Assembly: GCA_963931655.1 (NCBI GenBank)
Contig: OZ007036.1
Location: 1,922,001 to 1,986,000, forward strand
Length of the DNA stretch: 64,000 bases
Reading direction: 5' to 3'
Origin: Butyricicoccus_B sp017886875
GTDB taxonomy: Bacteria; Bacillota; Clostridia; Oscillospirales; Butyricicoccaceae
Shown: positions 8,523 through 17,971 of the stretch, in pieces
Layout: every line of letters begins with the position of its first letter
How positions within the stretch are numbered: position 1 is the first letter of the stretch
Notes under the pieces: generated by a model
What the model was told of the DNA's origin: nothing
Seen by the model: only the letters and a program-made list of their open reading frames with translations
The model's database searches: none
Translations under genes and position numbers: made by a program

Positions 8523-9284
8523 TTATTTAGCAGCGATTACATGGCTCATATCGTAAAGACCAGCTTTAGTTTGCTCTGCTAAGAAAGCCGCTGCATCAAC
8601 AGCACCTACCGCAAACACTTCACGGGAAAGGGCAGTGTGTTTTAGCTCGATGATTTCATCTCGACCAGCAAACATAACGATATGTTCGCCCACGATAGTG
8701 CCGCCACGCACAGCATGAATACCTATTTCATGCTGTGGACGTTTTTCACGTCTTTCGTGGCGGTCATAAGTGTATTCAGCTTTATATGGTAGTGCTGATG
8801 CTACTGCATCAGCAAGCATTAAAGCTGTGCCACTTGGTGCGTCTAGCTTTTGATTATGATGTTTTTCTATGATTTCCACATCATAACCATCACCAAGAAC
8901 CGAACCGCATTTACGCAGTAAATCCATAAGCAAGTTAATACCAACGGACATATTGCCAGAACGAAAAACAGGGATTTGAGTAGCAGCCGCACCTATTTGT
9001 GCGAGCTGCTCAGGTGAATGACCTGTTGTACAGATTACAACAGGCGTTTTATTATCAATACAGTATTTTAGCAGGCTATCAGTGCAAGATACATTAGAAA
9101 AGTCAATTACAACATCTGCACCGCCTGTATATTCCATTGGGTCAGCGTAAACTGGAAAATCAGCAAGCTTTACAGCATTAACATCAAAACCAGCTACAAT
9201 TTTCATATTTTCTTTTTTTTCGCAAATATCTGTTATTGCACGACCCATTCTACCGTTACACCCAGAAAGTGCAATTTTAAGCAT
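8523..9284 (-). CDS. dapB: 4-hydroxy-tetrahydrodipicolinate reductase
   Basis: 253-residue NAD(P)H-dependent reductase, third step of the lysine/diaminopimelate branch. The nucleotide-binding loop GCNGRMGRA is at residues 8-16 and the substrate/catalytic signature EKHHNQKLDAPSGTA near residues 140-154. Products feed peptidoglycan, lysine and, in spores, dipicolinate. It is the last gene of asd-dapA-dapB, all on the minus strand and controlled from the lysine riboswitch upstream of asd. The ATG follows AAAAGGAG by ten bases. dipicolinate synthase is not in the window. Confidence 0.96.
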   Translation of the reverse strand: MLKIALSGCNGRMGRAITDICEKKENMKIVAGFDVNAVKLADFPVYADPMEYTGGADVVIDFSNVSCTDSLLKYCIDNKTPVVICTTGHSPEQLAQIGAAATQIPVFRSGNMSVGINLLMDLLRKCGSVLGDGYDVEIIEKHHNQKLDAPSGTALMLADAVASALPYKAEYTYDRHERREKRPQHEIGIHAVRGGTIVGEHIVMFAGRDEIIELKHTALSREVFAVGAVDAAAFLAEQTKAGLYDMSHVIAAK

Positions 9285-9333
9285 ATTTTTTTAAACTCCT
9301 TTTAAAAACACTCGTTTCATATCTTATTTATGT

Positions 9334-10221
9334 TTAGATTTCGCAACCCATTTGACCAAGTGCCGCACGAATACGGGCAGTATGTTCTTCAGTTGGCTCA
9401 ACAAGTGGAAGACGAAGTTTACCAACATTCCAGCCTAAAATCTGCATAGCTTTTTTAACTGGAATTGGGTTTACTTCACAGAACAGAGAATTAGCAAGCT
9501 CTAAATAATCAAGTTGCATTTTAGCAGCCTTATCAAACTTACCTTCAAAACATAACTGACAAATGTTATGCACAGCCTGTGGAGCAACATTGGAAAGCAC
9601 AGAGATTACACCCTTACCGCCCATAGACATTAAAGGCACAATCTGGTCATCATTACCAGACCAAATATTTAAATCATCTCCACAAAGTGCTAGAGTTTCA
9701 GCAATTAAAGAGAAGTTGCCACTAGCTTCTTTAACACCGTTAATATATGGGTGCTTAGAAAGCTCTTTGTAAGTTTTAGCAGTAAAGCTAACACCTGTAC
9801 GACTTGGAACGCTATAAAGTATAACTGGAATTTCACAATCAGCAATAGCATTAAAATGTGCGATAAGTCCAGCTTGAGTGGTTTTATTATAATAAGGGGT
9901 TACTGAAAGCACAGCATCAGCACCGCTTGCCTTAGCACTTTTGGTTAGCTTAACAGCAGTTTTGGTATCGTTAGAGCCTGCACCAGCGATTACAGGTACA
10001 CGACCTGCAACATGCTTACAGCAGAAATCAACAATTTCTTCATGTTCATCTTCTGGGCATGTTGGGGACTCGCCAGTTGTGCCCATTACAATAATAGCAT
10101 CTGTGCCATGCTCAATCTGATGGTCAATAATTTTGCCAAATTCCTCATAATTTACTGTTTCATCATCAATAAATGGGGTAACGATTGCAACACCAGCACC
10201 TGTAAAGATAGGCTTTTTCAT
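9334..10221 (-). CDS. dapA: 4-hydroxy-tetrahydrodipicolinate synthase
   Basis: 295-residue class I aldolase condensing pyruvate with aspartate semialdehyde. Family signatures are visible: GTTGESPTCPEDEH near residues 47-60, YYNKTTQAGL near residue 110, and the Schiff-base lysine in NGVKEASGN near residue 165. The start at 10221 is chosen because GGAGGG precedes it by six bases; a longer reading to 10263 would overlap the end of asd and has no site. It lies 19 bases after asd and is the middle gene of the riboswitch-controlled operon. Confidence 0.96.
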   Translation of the reverse strand: MKKPIFTGAGVAIVTPFIDDETVNYEEFGKIIDHQIEHGTDAIIVMGTTGESPTCPEDEHEEIVDFCCKHVAGRVPVIAGAGSNDTKTAVKLTKSAKASGADAVLSVTPYYNKTTQAGLIAHFNAIADCEIPVILYSVPSRTGVSFTAKTYKELSKHPYINGVKEASGNFSLIAETLALCGDDLNIWSGNDDQIVPLMSMGGKGVISVLSNVAPQAVHNICQLCFEGKFDKAAKMQLDYLELANSLFCEVNPIPVKKAMQILGWNVGKLRLPLVEPTEEHTARIRAALGQMGCEI

Positions 10222-10240
10222 AAATAACCCTCCAAAAAAG

Positions 10241-11320
10241 TTAGTCCATGTAACCCTTAGCACATAAAAGCTCTGCCATTAGAACTGCACCGCCAGCAGC
10301 ACCACGCAGTGTATTATGAGATAGACTTACGAATTTATAATCATACACACTATCCTCACGCAGACGACCGATAGAAACACCCATACCGCCTTCTAAATCA
10401 CGGTCAAGGCGGCTTTGTGGACGGTTTTCTTCTTCAAAATATGTGAGGAACTGCTTTGGAGCACTTGGTAAATTCATTTCCTGAGCTGTACCAGAGAAAT
10501 TATTCCAACGAGAAATAATTTCTTCCTTGCTTGCCTTGTTTTTCAGTTTCATAAATACAGCCGCCATATGACCATCAGAAACTGGTACACGCAGGCATTG
10601 AGCTGTAATTTTAGGGCTAGTTGCATGTTCGATGTGGTCATCTGCAACATGTCCCCAAACTTTCATAGGCTCTTTTTCGCTCTTTTCTTCTTCGCCACCA
10701 ATGTATGGAATTACATTGTCAATAATTTCAGGCATAGTTTCAAAGGTCTTACCAGCACCAGAAATAGCCTGATATGTGCAAACAGCAACTTCTTCAACAC
10801 CTAAATCCCAAATAGCAGAAAGTGCAGGAACATAGGACTGAATAGAGCAGTTAGACTTAACAGCGATAAAACCATGCTTTGTACCAAGACGCTTTTTCTG
10901 AGCTGCGATAATATCAGTATGATGAGCATTGATTTCTGGGATAATCATTGGTACATCAGGTGTCATACGGTTAGCAGAGTTGTTAGAGCAAACAGGGCAT
11001 TCAAGTTTAGCATAACGCTCCTCAAGAGCCTTGATTTCATCTTTTTTCATATCAACTGCACAGAAAACAAAATCAACCATAGATGCAATTTGTTCTGCAT
11101 CAGCAGTTGCATCAAAAAGCACCATATCACGATATTTTTCTGGCATATCAACTTTCATTTTCCATCTGTTTTCACAAGCCTCAGCATAGGTTTTACCCTT
11201 ATTTCTACCACTTGCAGCAAGAGCTACCACATTAAACCATGGGTGATTTTCAAGCAGTAGGGAAAAACGCTGACCTACCATACCGGTTGCACCGATAATA
11301 CCAACTTTGTACTGTTTCAT
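10241..11320 (-). CDS. asd: Aspartate-semialdehyde dehydrogenase
   Basis: 359-residue NADPH-dependent dehydrogenase that makes aspartate semialdehyde for lysine, threonine and methionine. The Rossmann loop GATGMVGQRF lies at residues 10-19, the catalytic cysteine in SNCSIQSYVPAL near residue 158, and a conserved GHMAAVF near residue 250. The length and the GRNKGKTY segment fit the longer archaeal/fungal-like Asd subfamily rather than the 330-340-residue E. coli type. It is first in asd-dapA-dapB; the lysine riboswitch and its terminator lie 70-310 bases upstream. Confidence 0.95.
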   Translation of the reverse strand: MKQYKVGIIGATGMVGQRFSLLLENHPWFNVVALAASGRNKGKTYAEACENRWKMKVDMPEKYRDMVLFDATADAEQIASMVDFVFCAVDMKKDEIKALEERYAKLECPVCSNNSANRMTPDVPMIIPEINAHHTDIIAAQKKRLGTKHGFIAVKSNCSIQSYVPALSAIWDLGVEEVAVCTYQAISGAGKTFETMPEIIDNVIPYIGGEEEKSEKEPMKVWGHVADDHIEHATSPKITAQCLRVPVSDGHMAAVFMKLKNKASKEEIISRWNNFSGTAQEMNLPSAPKQFLTYFEEENRPQSRLDRDLEGGMGVSIGRLREDSVYDYKFVSLSHNTLRGAAGGAVLMAELLCAKGYMD

Positions 11321-11387
11321 CTTTGTAAAATCCTCCTCAATTTAGTGGAATAGTCAAATGGGCTATAGCACTATTTTATCTGTGTAA

Positions 11388-11412
11388 GAAAAAAACCGGT
11401 TGAAAAACCGGT
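11388..11412 (-). terminator. Riboswitch-controlled terminator before asd
   Basis: On the minus strand ACCGGTT pairs with AACCGGT across a four-base loop (11395-11401 with 11406-11412), followed by seven T. It lies between the lysine aptamer and asd and is presumably the expression platform. Confidence 0.8.
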
Positions 11413-11454
11413 ATAATCTATACTATAATGAAATGGATATATAAAATGTCCATT

Positions 11455-11633
11455 CATTGCGATAGCTCTCCACCGGTAAAGGTGACAGACTAGCAGATGT
11501 TATCCAACTAATCCAGTGCGAACCTTTCGCAGTTAGGTTATCGCCTTCGGCGGCTTTACCCTTTCTCGCTGCTTTAAACAGGACTGCGAACCCTTGTCAA
11601 ACGATACTAATGAAAAACCGCACCTCTATCTAA
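11455..11633 (-). promoter_or_regulatory. Lysine riboswitch (L box) upstream of asd
   Basis: Read on the minus strand, the stretch carries L-box landmarks in order: GATAGAGGTGCGG (5' side of P1), AAAGGGTAAAGCCGCCGAAGG, GTCTGTCACC and GGTGGAGAGCTATCGC (3' side of P1). GATAG and CTATC close P1. Together with the downstream terminator this predicts that lysine binding shuts off asd-dapA-dapB. The 390 bases between asd and the SpoIID-like gene are filled by this element, its terminator and the promoter. Confidence 0.9.
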
Positions 11634-11657
11634 ATACAATATTTAGCTTGCAACATT

Positions 11658-11686
11658 ATTTTAGAGTATTAAAGTTATTTTGTCAA
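11658..11686 (-). promoter_or_regulatory. Sigma-A promoter of the asd operon
   Basis: On the minus strand TTGACA (11681-11686), a 17-bp spacer and TAAAAT (11658-11663), about 25 bases upstream of the lysine aptamer. Confidence 0.75.
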
Positions 11687-11710
11687 TATGTGAGTAAAAG
11701 GAGTTATGCT

Positions 11711-13054
11711 ATGAAGCGTATTTTTTGTAGTTTATTTGCACTTTTTGTAGTTTGTATCAGTTCGTCAGCGTCAGCCGCTTATACAGATATTATTCGTGTA
11801 GGTTTGGCTTATGGCTCAACAGCTAAAGCTACTGCAACAATTAAAAGTACATCAGGTTTTAAACTTGGCTCTATGAATGGTTTAACATTTAATAGTACAA
11901 GTACAACAAATGAAACAACACTTAATATAACATATGCAAATGGAACATATAATGTTACAAATTCTTCAGGTAAAAGTGTTTATTCAGGGGCAAATGTAGC
12001 AGCAGAGGCTATTTCAGGTACCACAAATTTTGATGGATATGATTATTATGGTGCATTTGGCTTTAATGCTGAAAGCTCTGGCAAGCTTACAGTTATAAAC
12101 TACGCAAATATTGAGGATTATATTAAAGGCGTTTTACCTTATGAAATGAGTGCAAGTTGGCCTATTGAGGCTTTAAAAGCTCAAGCGGTTTGTGCAAGGT
12201 CATTTGTGCTTGGAAACTTAGATAAACATAAGTCATATGGATTTGATGTATGTAATACAACAAATTGTCAGGTGTATCATGGAATAGAAAGAGCTGATGC
12301 AAATACAGATAGTGCGGCAGACCAGACAAAAGGTCAAATTTTAATGTATGATGGAAAACTTGCTGTTGGTTACTTTTTCTCGTCTTCAGGTGGTGCAACC
12401 GAAAATAATGAAAATGTTTGGGGAGGAACTGCTATACCATATCTTCGTGGTGTGGTTGATATTTATGAAGATGCATCAGCTTCATCTAAAAATGTATGGA
12501 GTGTTACACTCACAGCCGAACAAATTGCAGATAAATTAAAATCTGCCGGTTATAGTATTGGTGAGGTTGCAGATGTTAAAGTTACAAAACGCACAGAAAT
12601 GGGTAATGTAAATGAGGTTACAGTTACCGATACTACTGGAAAAAGTGTTGTTATAAAAAACGGTAATGTTCGCACAGTTTTTGGTCTAAACAGCATTAGA
12701 TATACAATAAATGGTGATAACTCATCTTCTGGCGGAAGTACAAGCAGTGCAGTTTATGTAAATGGTTCTGGTGTAACAGATGGTAGTTTTTATGCCATAG
12801 GTGCAGATGGTAATAAAGCTTATATAGGCTCTGTAAATGGTAAAACTGTGCTTACTGGCTCTGGAACAGAGAAAGTTACTGTTTCCTCAGCTGCAAGAGC
12901 GACCACATCAAATACTTATACATTCTCTGGCACAGGTTGGGGGCATAATGTAGGTATGAGCCAATATGGTGCAAGGTCAATGGCAAAAATGGGCTTTAAT
13001 TATACCGATATACTTAAATTTTACTTTACAGGTATTACAATATCTCAAATGTGA
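11711..13054 (+). CDS. Secreted SpoIID/LytB-domain protein (putative lytic transglycosylase)
   Basis: 447 residues with a clear signal peptide (MKRIFCSLFALFVVCISSSASAA). A SpoIID domain follows: IEDYIKGVLPYEMSASWP then IEALKAQAVCARSF near residues 135-165, NCQVYHG near residue 185, and a C-terminal GWGHNVGMSQYGARSMA repeat typical of the family. SpoIID cleaves peptidoglycan strands during engulfment, and the conserved Glu of YEM matches its catalytic residue. Whether this is SpoIID itself or a vegetative paralogue is unclear. The ATG at 11711 follows AAAAGGAG; upstream in-frame codons overlap the riboswitch and were discarded. queA follows after 15 bases. Confidence 0.85.
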   Translation: MKRIFCSLFALFVVCISSSASAAYTDIIRVGLAYGSTAKATATIKSTSGFKLGSMNGLTFNSTSTTNETTLNITYANGTYNVTNSSGKSVYSGANVAAEAISGTTNFDGYDYYGAFGFNAESSGKLTVINYANIEDYIKGVLPYEMSASWPIEALKAQAVCARSFVLGNLDKHKSYGFDVCNTTNCQVYHGIERADANTDSAADQTKGQILMYDGKLAVGYFFSSSGGATENNENVWGGTAIPYLRGVVDIYEDASASSKNVWSVTLTAEQIADKLKSAGYSIGEVADVKVTKRTEMGNVNEVTVTDTTGKSVVIKNGNVRTVFGLNSIRYTINGDNSSSGGSTSSAVYVNGSGVTDGSFYAIGADGNKAYIGSVNGKTVLTGSGTEKVTVSSAARATTSNTYTFSGTGWGHNVGMSQYGARSMAKMGFNYTDILKFYFTGITISQM

Positions 13055-13069
13055 TATAAAGGAGAAAAC

Positions 13070-14098
13070 ATGAAAAAAAGCGATTTCTATTTTGATTTAC
13101 CAGAACATTTAATAGCACAGCACCCGCTAGAAAAACGTGATAGTTCAAGGCTTTTAGTGCTTGACCGTAAAAGCGGTGAGGTAGAACATAAACATTTTAC
13201 TGATGTTATTGATTATATGGAAGCGGGCGATTGTCTTGTTATGAATAATTCAAGAGTTATCCCTGCTAGACTTATGGGACAAGCAGAGGGCAGAACTACA
13301 CCGATTGAGGTTTTACTACTTACTGACCATGGCGACGGTTTATGGGAATGTTTAACACGTCCAGGGCGAAAAACAAGAGAAGGTACAAAATTATCTTTTG
13401 GTGATGGACTTTTAACAGCTACCGTTGAAGCAGTAAATCCTGCTGATGGCAATAGAATGATACGTTTTAAGTATGATGGTATTTTCTTAGAAATTCTTGA
13501 TAAACTTGGTTCTATGCCACTGCCTCCATATATTCGTGAAAGACTTGATGACCCAGAACGTTATCAAACAGTATATTCAAAAACACCAGGTTCAGCCGCA
13601 GCACCTACTGCCGGACTTCATTTTACAAAAGAGCTTTTACAAAAAATTGAGGATAAAGGTATAAAGCTTGCATTTGTAACTTTGCATGTTGGCTTAGGCA
13701 CTTTCAGACCTGTAAAGGCTGATGAAATCACCGACCATATTATGCATTCTGAATGGTATACTATGGACGCTGAAACCGCACAAACTATAAATGATACTAA
13801 GAAAAATGGCGGTAAAATTTGGGCAGTGGGCACAACTGCAACCCGTACACTGGAAACTATTGCAGATGAAAACGGATTTGTTGAGCCAAAATCAGGTTGG
13901 ACTGATATTTTCATTTATCCAGGATATAAATTTAAAATTGTTGACCATCTTATAACTAATTTCCATTTGCCAGAGTCCACACTTATGATGCTTATTTCTG
14001 CATTTGCAACCCGTGAACAAGTTATGAATGCTTATAAACAAGCTGTGGATAATGAATATAGATTTTTTTCATTTGGCGATTCTATGATGCTTTATTAA
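13070..14098 (+). CDS. queA: S-adenosylmethionine:tRNA ribosyltransferase-isomerase
   Basis: 342-residue QueA, which transfers the ribosyl moiety of SAM to 7-aminomethyl-7-deazaguanine in tRNA during queuosine synthesis. The sequence opens with the family start DFYFDLPEHLIAQHP and contains NNSRVIPARL near residue 60, GSAAAPTAGLHFT near residue 180, HVGLGTFRPV near residue 212 and NFHLPESTLMMLI near residue 304. The ATG follows AAAGGAG. Other queuosine genes are not in the window. It ends at a bidirectional terminator shared with glpK. Confidence 0.96.
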   Translation: MKKSDFYFDLPEHLIAQHPLEKRDSSRLLVLDRKSGEVEHKHFTDVIDYMEAGDCLVMNNSRVIPARLMGQAEGRTTPIEVLLLTDHGDGLWECLTRPGRKTREGTKLSFGDGLLTATVEAVNPADGNRMIRFKYDGIFLEILDKLGSMPLPPYIRERLDDPERYQTVYSKTPGSAAAPTAGLHFTKELLQKIEDKGIKLAFVTLHVGLGTFRPVKADEITDHIMHSEWYTMDAETAQTINDTKKNGGKIWAVGTTATRTLETIADENGFVEPKSGWTDIFIYPGYKFKIVDHLITNFHLPESTLMMLISAFATREQVMNAYKQAVDNEYRFFSFGDSMMLY

Positions 14099-14102
14099 AC
14101 AC

Positions 14103-14139
14103 AAAAGCCACAGTAAAAATAATACTGTGGCTTTTTTTC
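14103..14139. terminator. Bidirectional terminator between queA and glpK
   Basis: AAAAGCCACAGTA (14103-14115) pairs with TACTGTGGCTTTT (14123-14135), with T-runs on the plus side and A-runs (T on minus) on the other. Confidence 0.85.
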
Positions 14140-15626
14140 TAGTTTTCTGCCCAATGCATACTGCGAGAAACTGCTTTGTCCCAACCATAAAGCAGTTTTT
14201 CTCTTGTATCAGCTTTCATTTGCGGCTTAAATACTTTATCAACTTTCCAAAGCATTTTTAGCTCATCGGTATTTTTCCAAATGCCAACTGCAAGCCCCGC
14301 AAGATATGCAGCACCTAAAGCAGTAGTTTCACGAATTTGAGGGCGGTAAATATCACAATTTGAAATATCCGCTTGGAACTGCATTAAAAACGCATCTCTG
14401 CTTGCACCACCATCAACTTTTATTTTTTCAAGCGGTTTTTCAAGCTCTTTTGTCATAGCTTTTATTAAATCTTGACACTGATATACAATAGATTCCTGAG
14501 CTGCACGTATTATATGTTCTCTTGTTGTGCCACGAGTAAGACCTATTAAACAGCCTCTAGCGTACATATCCCAATGAGGTGCACCAAGTCCAGTAAAAGC
14601 GGGAACTAAATAAACTCCACCCGTATCTTCAACTTTAGATGCATAATATTCTGCGTCTCGGCTTTCGCTAAAAAATCTAAGTTCATCTCTAAGCCATTGA
14701 ATAACTGCACCACCTACAAATACACTTCCTTCAAGTGCATAATTTACTTTATCACCTAATTGTATAGCAATAGTGGTAAGTAGCCCATGAGTGCTATGTA
14801 TTATTTTTTCACCTGTGTTCATAAGTAAAAAACAGCCTGTACCATATGTGTTTTTAACTTCACCAGAAGAAAAACAGCTTTGACCAAATAAAGCCGCCTG
14901 TTGGTCGCCTGCAATACCTGCAATAGGTATTTCAGCTTTAGGCATGGATATAGTGCCATAAATCATGCTAGATGGGCAAACTTTAGGCAGCATTTGCTCT
15001 GGAATATCAAGGGCATTAAGTAAAGTTTTGTCCCAACACAAATTATGTATATCATAGAGCATAGTGCGTGATGCATTTGTTGCATCAGTAACATGCACTT
15101 GTCCGTTTGTGAGTTTCCATACAAGCCAGCTATCAACTGTACCGAAAAGTAAATCACCGTTTTCTGCTTGTTTTCGTGCCTCAGGTACATTGTCTAAAAT
15201 CCATTTTATTTTTGTAGCCGAAAAATAAGCATCTGGTATAAGTCCAGTAGTTTTTTTAATATGTTCATCAAGACCATTTTTTATAAGCTCATTTACAATA
15301 GATGCAGTTCTTCTGCATTGCCACACTATGGCATTATATACAGGCATACCTGTGTGTTTATTCCAGACAATAGTTGTTTCACGCTGGTTTACAATACCTA
15401 TACCTGCAATATCATTTGCATATATATCAGATGCAGCTATAACTTCCATCATAACTGCATACTGAGTGGAGTAAATCTCCATAGGGCTTTGTTCAACCCA
15501 GCCTTCTTTTGGGAAAATCTGTGTAACTTCCCTTTGAGCAGTTGCAATTATATTTTGATTTGTGTCAAAAAGTATAGCACGAGAACTTGTTGTACCTTGG
15601 TCAAGTGCAAGTAAATAGCGTTTCAT
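14139..15626 (-). CDS. glpK: Glycerol kinase
   Basis: 495-residue FGGY-family kinase that phosphorylates glycerol to glycerol-3-phosphate. The N-terminal phosphate loop is LDQGTTSSRAI, substrate residues sit in WQCRRT, and the ATP-site signature GGASRDAFLMQFQADI lies near residue 405. The segment HSTHGLLTTIAI matches the place where Bacillus and Enterococcus GlpK carry the HPr-phosphorylated histidine, and a His is present here. No glpF or glpD is adjacent, so it stands alone, divergent from trpS. Glycerol-3-phosphate would serve lipid or teichoic acid synthesis. Confidence 0.96.
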   Translation of the reverse strand: MKRYLLALDQGTTSSRAILFDTNQNIIATAQREVTQIFPKEGWVEQSPMEIYSTQYAVMMEVIAASDIYANDIAGIGIVNQRETTIVWNKHTGMPVYNAIVWQCRRTASIVNELIKNGLDEHIKKTTGLIPDAYFSATKIKWILDNVPEARKQAENGDLLFGTVDSWLVWKLTNGQVHVTDATNASRTMLYDIHNLCWDKTLLNALDIPEQMLPKVCPSSMIYGTISMPKAEIPIAGIAGDQQAALFGQSCFSSGEVKNTYGTGCFLLMNTGEKIIHSTHGLLTTIAIQLGDKVNYALEGSVFVGGAVIQWLRDELRFFSESRDAEYYASKVEDTGGVYLVPAFTGLGAPHWDMYARGCLIGLTRGTTREHIIRAAQESIVYQCQDLIKAMTKELEKPLEKIKVDGGASRDAFLMQFQADISNCDIYRPQIRETTALGAAYLAGLAVGIWKNTDELKMLWKVDKVFKPQMKADTREKLLYGWDKAVSRSMHWAEN

Positions 15627-15661
15627 ATCAAAATCTCATTTCTTCTCATATATTTTTAATC

Positions 15662-15691
15662 ATGATAACTCTATTTATATTAGTATGTCAA
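15662..15691 (-). promoter_or_regulatory. Sigma-A promoter of glpK
   Basis: On the minus strand TTGACA (15686-15691), an 18-bp spacer and TATCAT (15662-15667), about 36 bases before the start codon. Confidence 0.6.
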
Positions 15692-15793
15692 TAGAAGTAT
15701 AGTTTGTTGCATTATAAATAAAAATATGATATCATAATGAACAAGTATGAGTATGTCTATACAATCAATAAGATAAAAAAGGAAGTAAAATAT

Positions 15794-16792
15794 ATGAGTG
15801 AAGCTAAAAAAACCATATTTTCAGGTGTTCAGCCATCAGGTAAACTGACACTTGGTAATTATCTTGGTGCAATTCGTAATTTTCCTATTCTTCAAGAGGA
15901 ATATAATTGTATTTATTGTGTAGTTGATATGCACGCAATCACAGTGCGTCAAGACCCTGCACAGCTTAGAAAACAAACTCTTGAAGTGCTTGCACAATAT
16001 ATAGCTTGTGGTTTAGACCCAGATAAAAGCACATTATTTATTCAAAGCCATGTGCCAGCACATGCAGAGCTTGGTTGGGTGCTAAATTGCTATACAATGT
16101 TTGGTGAAGCATCAAGAATGACTCAGTTTAAGGATAAATCCTCCAAACATGCAGATAATGTAAATGTAGGTTTATTTGATTATCCTGTGCTTATGGCAGC
16201 AGATATTCTATTATATCAGACCGAGCTTGTGCCAGTAGGTGTTGACCAGCTTCAGCATATAGAGCTTGCTCGTAATATTGCACAGCGTTTTAATGGTGTA
16301 TATTCAGATACATTTAAAATGCCAGAGCCATATATACCAAAAGCTGGTGCTAAAATTATGAGCCTTGCAGACCCAACCCGTAAAATGAGTAAATCAGATG
16401 AAAATCAAAACGGTTTTATATTGCTAATGGACAAACCAGAAGATATTATGCGTAAATTTAAAAGAGCAGTTACTGACTCTGACAGCCGAATTATTATGTC
16501 TGAAGATAAAGCGGGTGTATCAAATCTTATCACCATTTATTCTCTTGCAACTGGTAAAACTGTGGAAGAAGTAGAAGCTGAATTTGTAGGTAAGGGCTAT
16601 GGAGAATTTAAACCAGCAGTAGGTGAAGCTGTGGTTGAATTACTTCGTCCAATTCGTGAAAAAACAGAAGATTTGCTCAAAAACAAAGATTATCTTGAAA
16701 GCGTATATAGAGAAGGTGCGAATAAAGCCTCATATATGGCAAGAAAAACACTTGATAAAGTATATCGAAAGGTTGGCTTTGTTAAGAGATAA
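15794..16792 (+). CDS. trpS: Tryptophanyl-tRNA synthetase
   Basis: 332-residue class I synthetase. The HIGH-like motif lies in SGVQPSGKLTLGNYLGA (GNYLG for HIGH), the ATP loop is KMSKS near residue 197, and VVDMHAIT and VPVGVDQLQHIELAR are family signatures. The ATG at 15794 is preferred over 15737 because AAGGAAG lies eight bases before it and the known N-terminus aligns there. No T-box precedes it. A weak hairpin follows the stop and tagO comes next. Confidence 0.96.
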   Translation: MSEAKKTIFSGVQPSGKLTLGNYLGAIRNFPILQEEYNCIYCVVDMHAITVRQDPAQLRKQTLEVLAQYIACGLDPDKSTLFIQSHVPAHAELGWVLNCYTMFGEASRMTQFKDKSSKHADNVNVGLFDYPVLMAADILLYQTELVPVGVDQLQHIELARNIAQRFNGVYSDTFKMPEPYIPKAGAKIMSLADPTRKMSKSDENQNGFILLMDKPEDIMRKFKRAVTDSDSRIIMSEDKAGVSNLITIYSLATGKTVEEVEAEFVGKGYGEFKPAVGEAVVELLRPIREKTEDLLKNKDYLESVYREGANKASYMARKTLDKVYRKVGFVKR

Positions 16793-16800
16793 TATGCATT

Positions 16801-16830
16801 TTTGGTATAGAATTTTTCTATGCCAAATTT
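16801..16830 (+). terminator. Weak terminator-like hairpin after trpS
   Basis: TTTGGTATAGAA (16801-16812) pairs with TTCTATGCCAAA (16816-16827) with one wobble. Only TTT follows, so termination may be partial. Confidence 0.45.
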
Positions 16831-16852
16831 GTTAATATAGAGAGGTTAAAAT

Positions 16853-17971
16853 ATGTCAGAATATCAAGTCATTGGAATGATTGTTGGTGCATTTATACTA
16901 TCTGGTATTCTTTCCTATGCACTTACACCGCTTGTAAAGCGTTTTGCTTATAAAATCGGTGCGATTGATGTGCCTAAAGATACCAGACGTATGCATAAAA
17001 AGCCAACTCCTAGACTGGGCGGTTTAGCAATTTTTATTGGGTTTATGGGTGCAATGCTCGTATTTTTCGAGTTTGATGTGCAAATGCTCAGCGTCTTAAT
17101 CGGTGCAATGTTAATTGTTGTACTCGGTATATTTGATGACGTTTTAGCACTTGGTGCAAAATTTAAATTTATTGTTCAAATAATAGCGGCAGCCATTCCT
17201 GTGTGTGTTGGCGGTATGAAAATAGCGTTTTTTTCAAACCTAAATCCATTATCATCAGAGCCTTATTTTTCGCTTGGAATTTTTGCAATTCCTGTAACTA
17301 TTATTTGGATTGTTGGTATTACAAATGCTGTAAACTTAATTGATGGTTTGGACGGTCTTGCAGCAGGTGTTTCAGCTATTGCTTCACTTACCATGCTTGC
17401 AGTTGCACTTTTAAATTATGAATTTAGTGTTGCTGTAACTATGGCTTGTCTTACAGGTGCTTGTCTAGGTTTTATTCCTTATAACTTTAATCCAGCCGAA
17501 ATTTTTATGGGTGATACAGGTTCTACATTTTTAGGCTATATGCTTGCAACAATGTCAATTAGCGGATTTTTCAAGTTTTATGCTGTTGTATCTTTTGCAG
17601 TTCCGCTTTTAATTCTTGGTCTGCCTATTTTTGATACAGCATCTGCAATTACACGTCGAGTTCTTGAAGGCAGAAGCCCTATGAGTCCAGATAGAGGACA
17701 TGTACACCATAGATTGGTTGATATGGGCTTTAATGTAAAACAAGCAGTTGCTATTTTATATGCAATAAGTGGTACACTTGGGCTTGCGGCTGTTGTGCTA
17801 ACAACAAACGGTGAAGCTAAGGCAATGCTTTTATTATTAGCGGTTATTTTAGCTATTGCAGTAGGTGGCTGGATAATTGTAAACAGAAGAAAAGAGTCAC
17901 GTCAAAATATAGAAAATGTTTTAAATGACTCCGACAAGGAGCAGGAGGACACTCAAGATGAGCAAAATTAA
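16853..17971 (+). CDS. tagO: Undecaprenyl-phosphate N-acetylglucosaminyl-1-phosphate transferase (TagO/WecA type)
   Basis: 372-residue polytopic membrane enzyme of the MraY/WecA family. It links GlcNAc-1-phosphate to undecaprenyl phosphate, the first step of wall teichoic acid or similar polymers. About ten hydrophobic segments are seen. Catalytic motifs: RRMHKKPTPRLGG near residue 43, GIFDDVLAL near residue 91, NLIDGLDGLAAG near residue 161, GDTGSTFLGY near residue 217 and the cytoplasmic HVHHRLVDMG near residue 283. It overlaps the next gene by 14 bases, so the two are translationally coupled. Confidence 0.92.
   Translation: MSEYQVIGMIVGAFILSGILSYALTPLVKRFAYKIGAIDVPKDTRRMHKKPTPRLGGLAIFIGFMGAMLVFFEFDVQMLSVLIGAMLIVVLGIFDDVLALGAKFKFIVQIIAAAIPVCVGGMKIAFFSNLNPLSSEPYFSLGIFAIPVTIIWIVGITNAVNLIDGLDGLAAGVSAIASLTMLAVALLNYEFSVAVTMACLTGACLGFIPYNFNPAEIFMGDTGSTFLGYMLATMSISGFFKFYAVVSFAVPLLILGLPIFDTASAITRRVLEGRSPMSPDRGHVHHRLVDMGFNVKQAVAILYAISGTLGLAAVVLTTNGEAKAMLLLLAVILAIAVGGWIIVNRRKESRQNIENVLNDSDKEQEDTQDEQN

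Noticed and set aside
11594..11710. N-terminal extension of the SpoIID-domain protein
   Set aside because: It runs through the lysine riboswitch and the asd promoter; a signal peptide with a good ribosome binding site starts at 11711.
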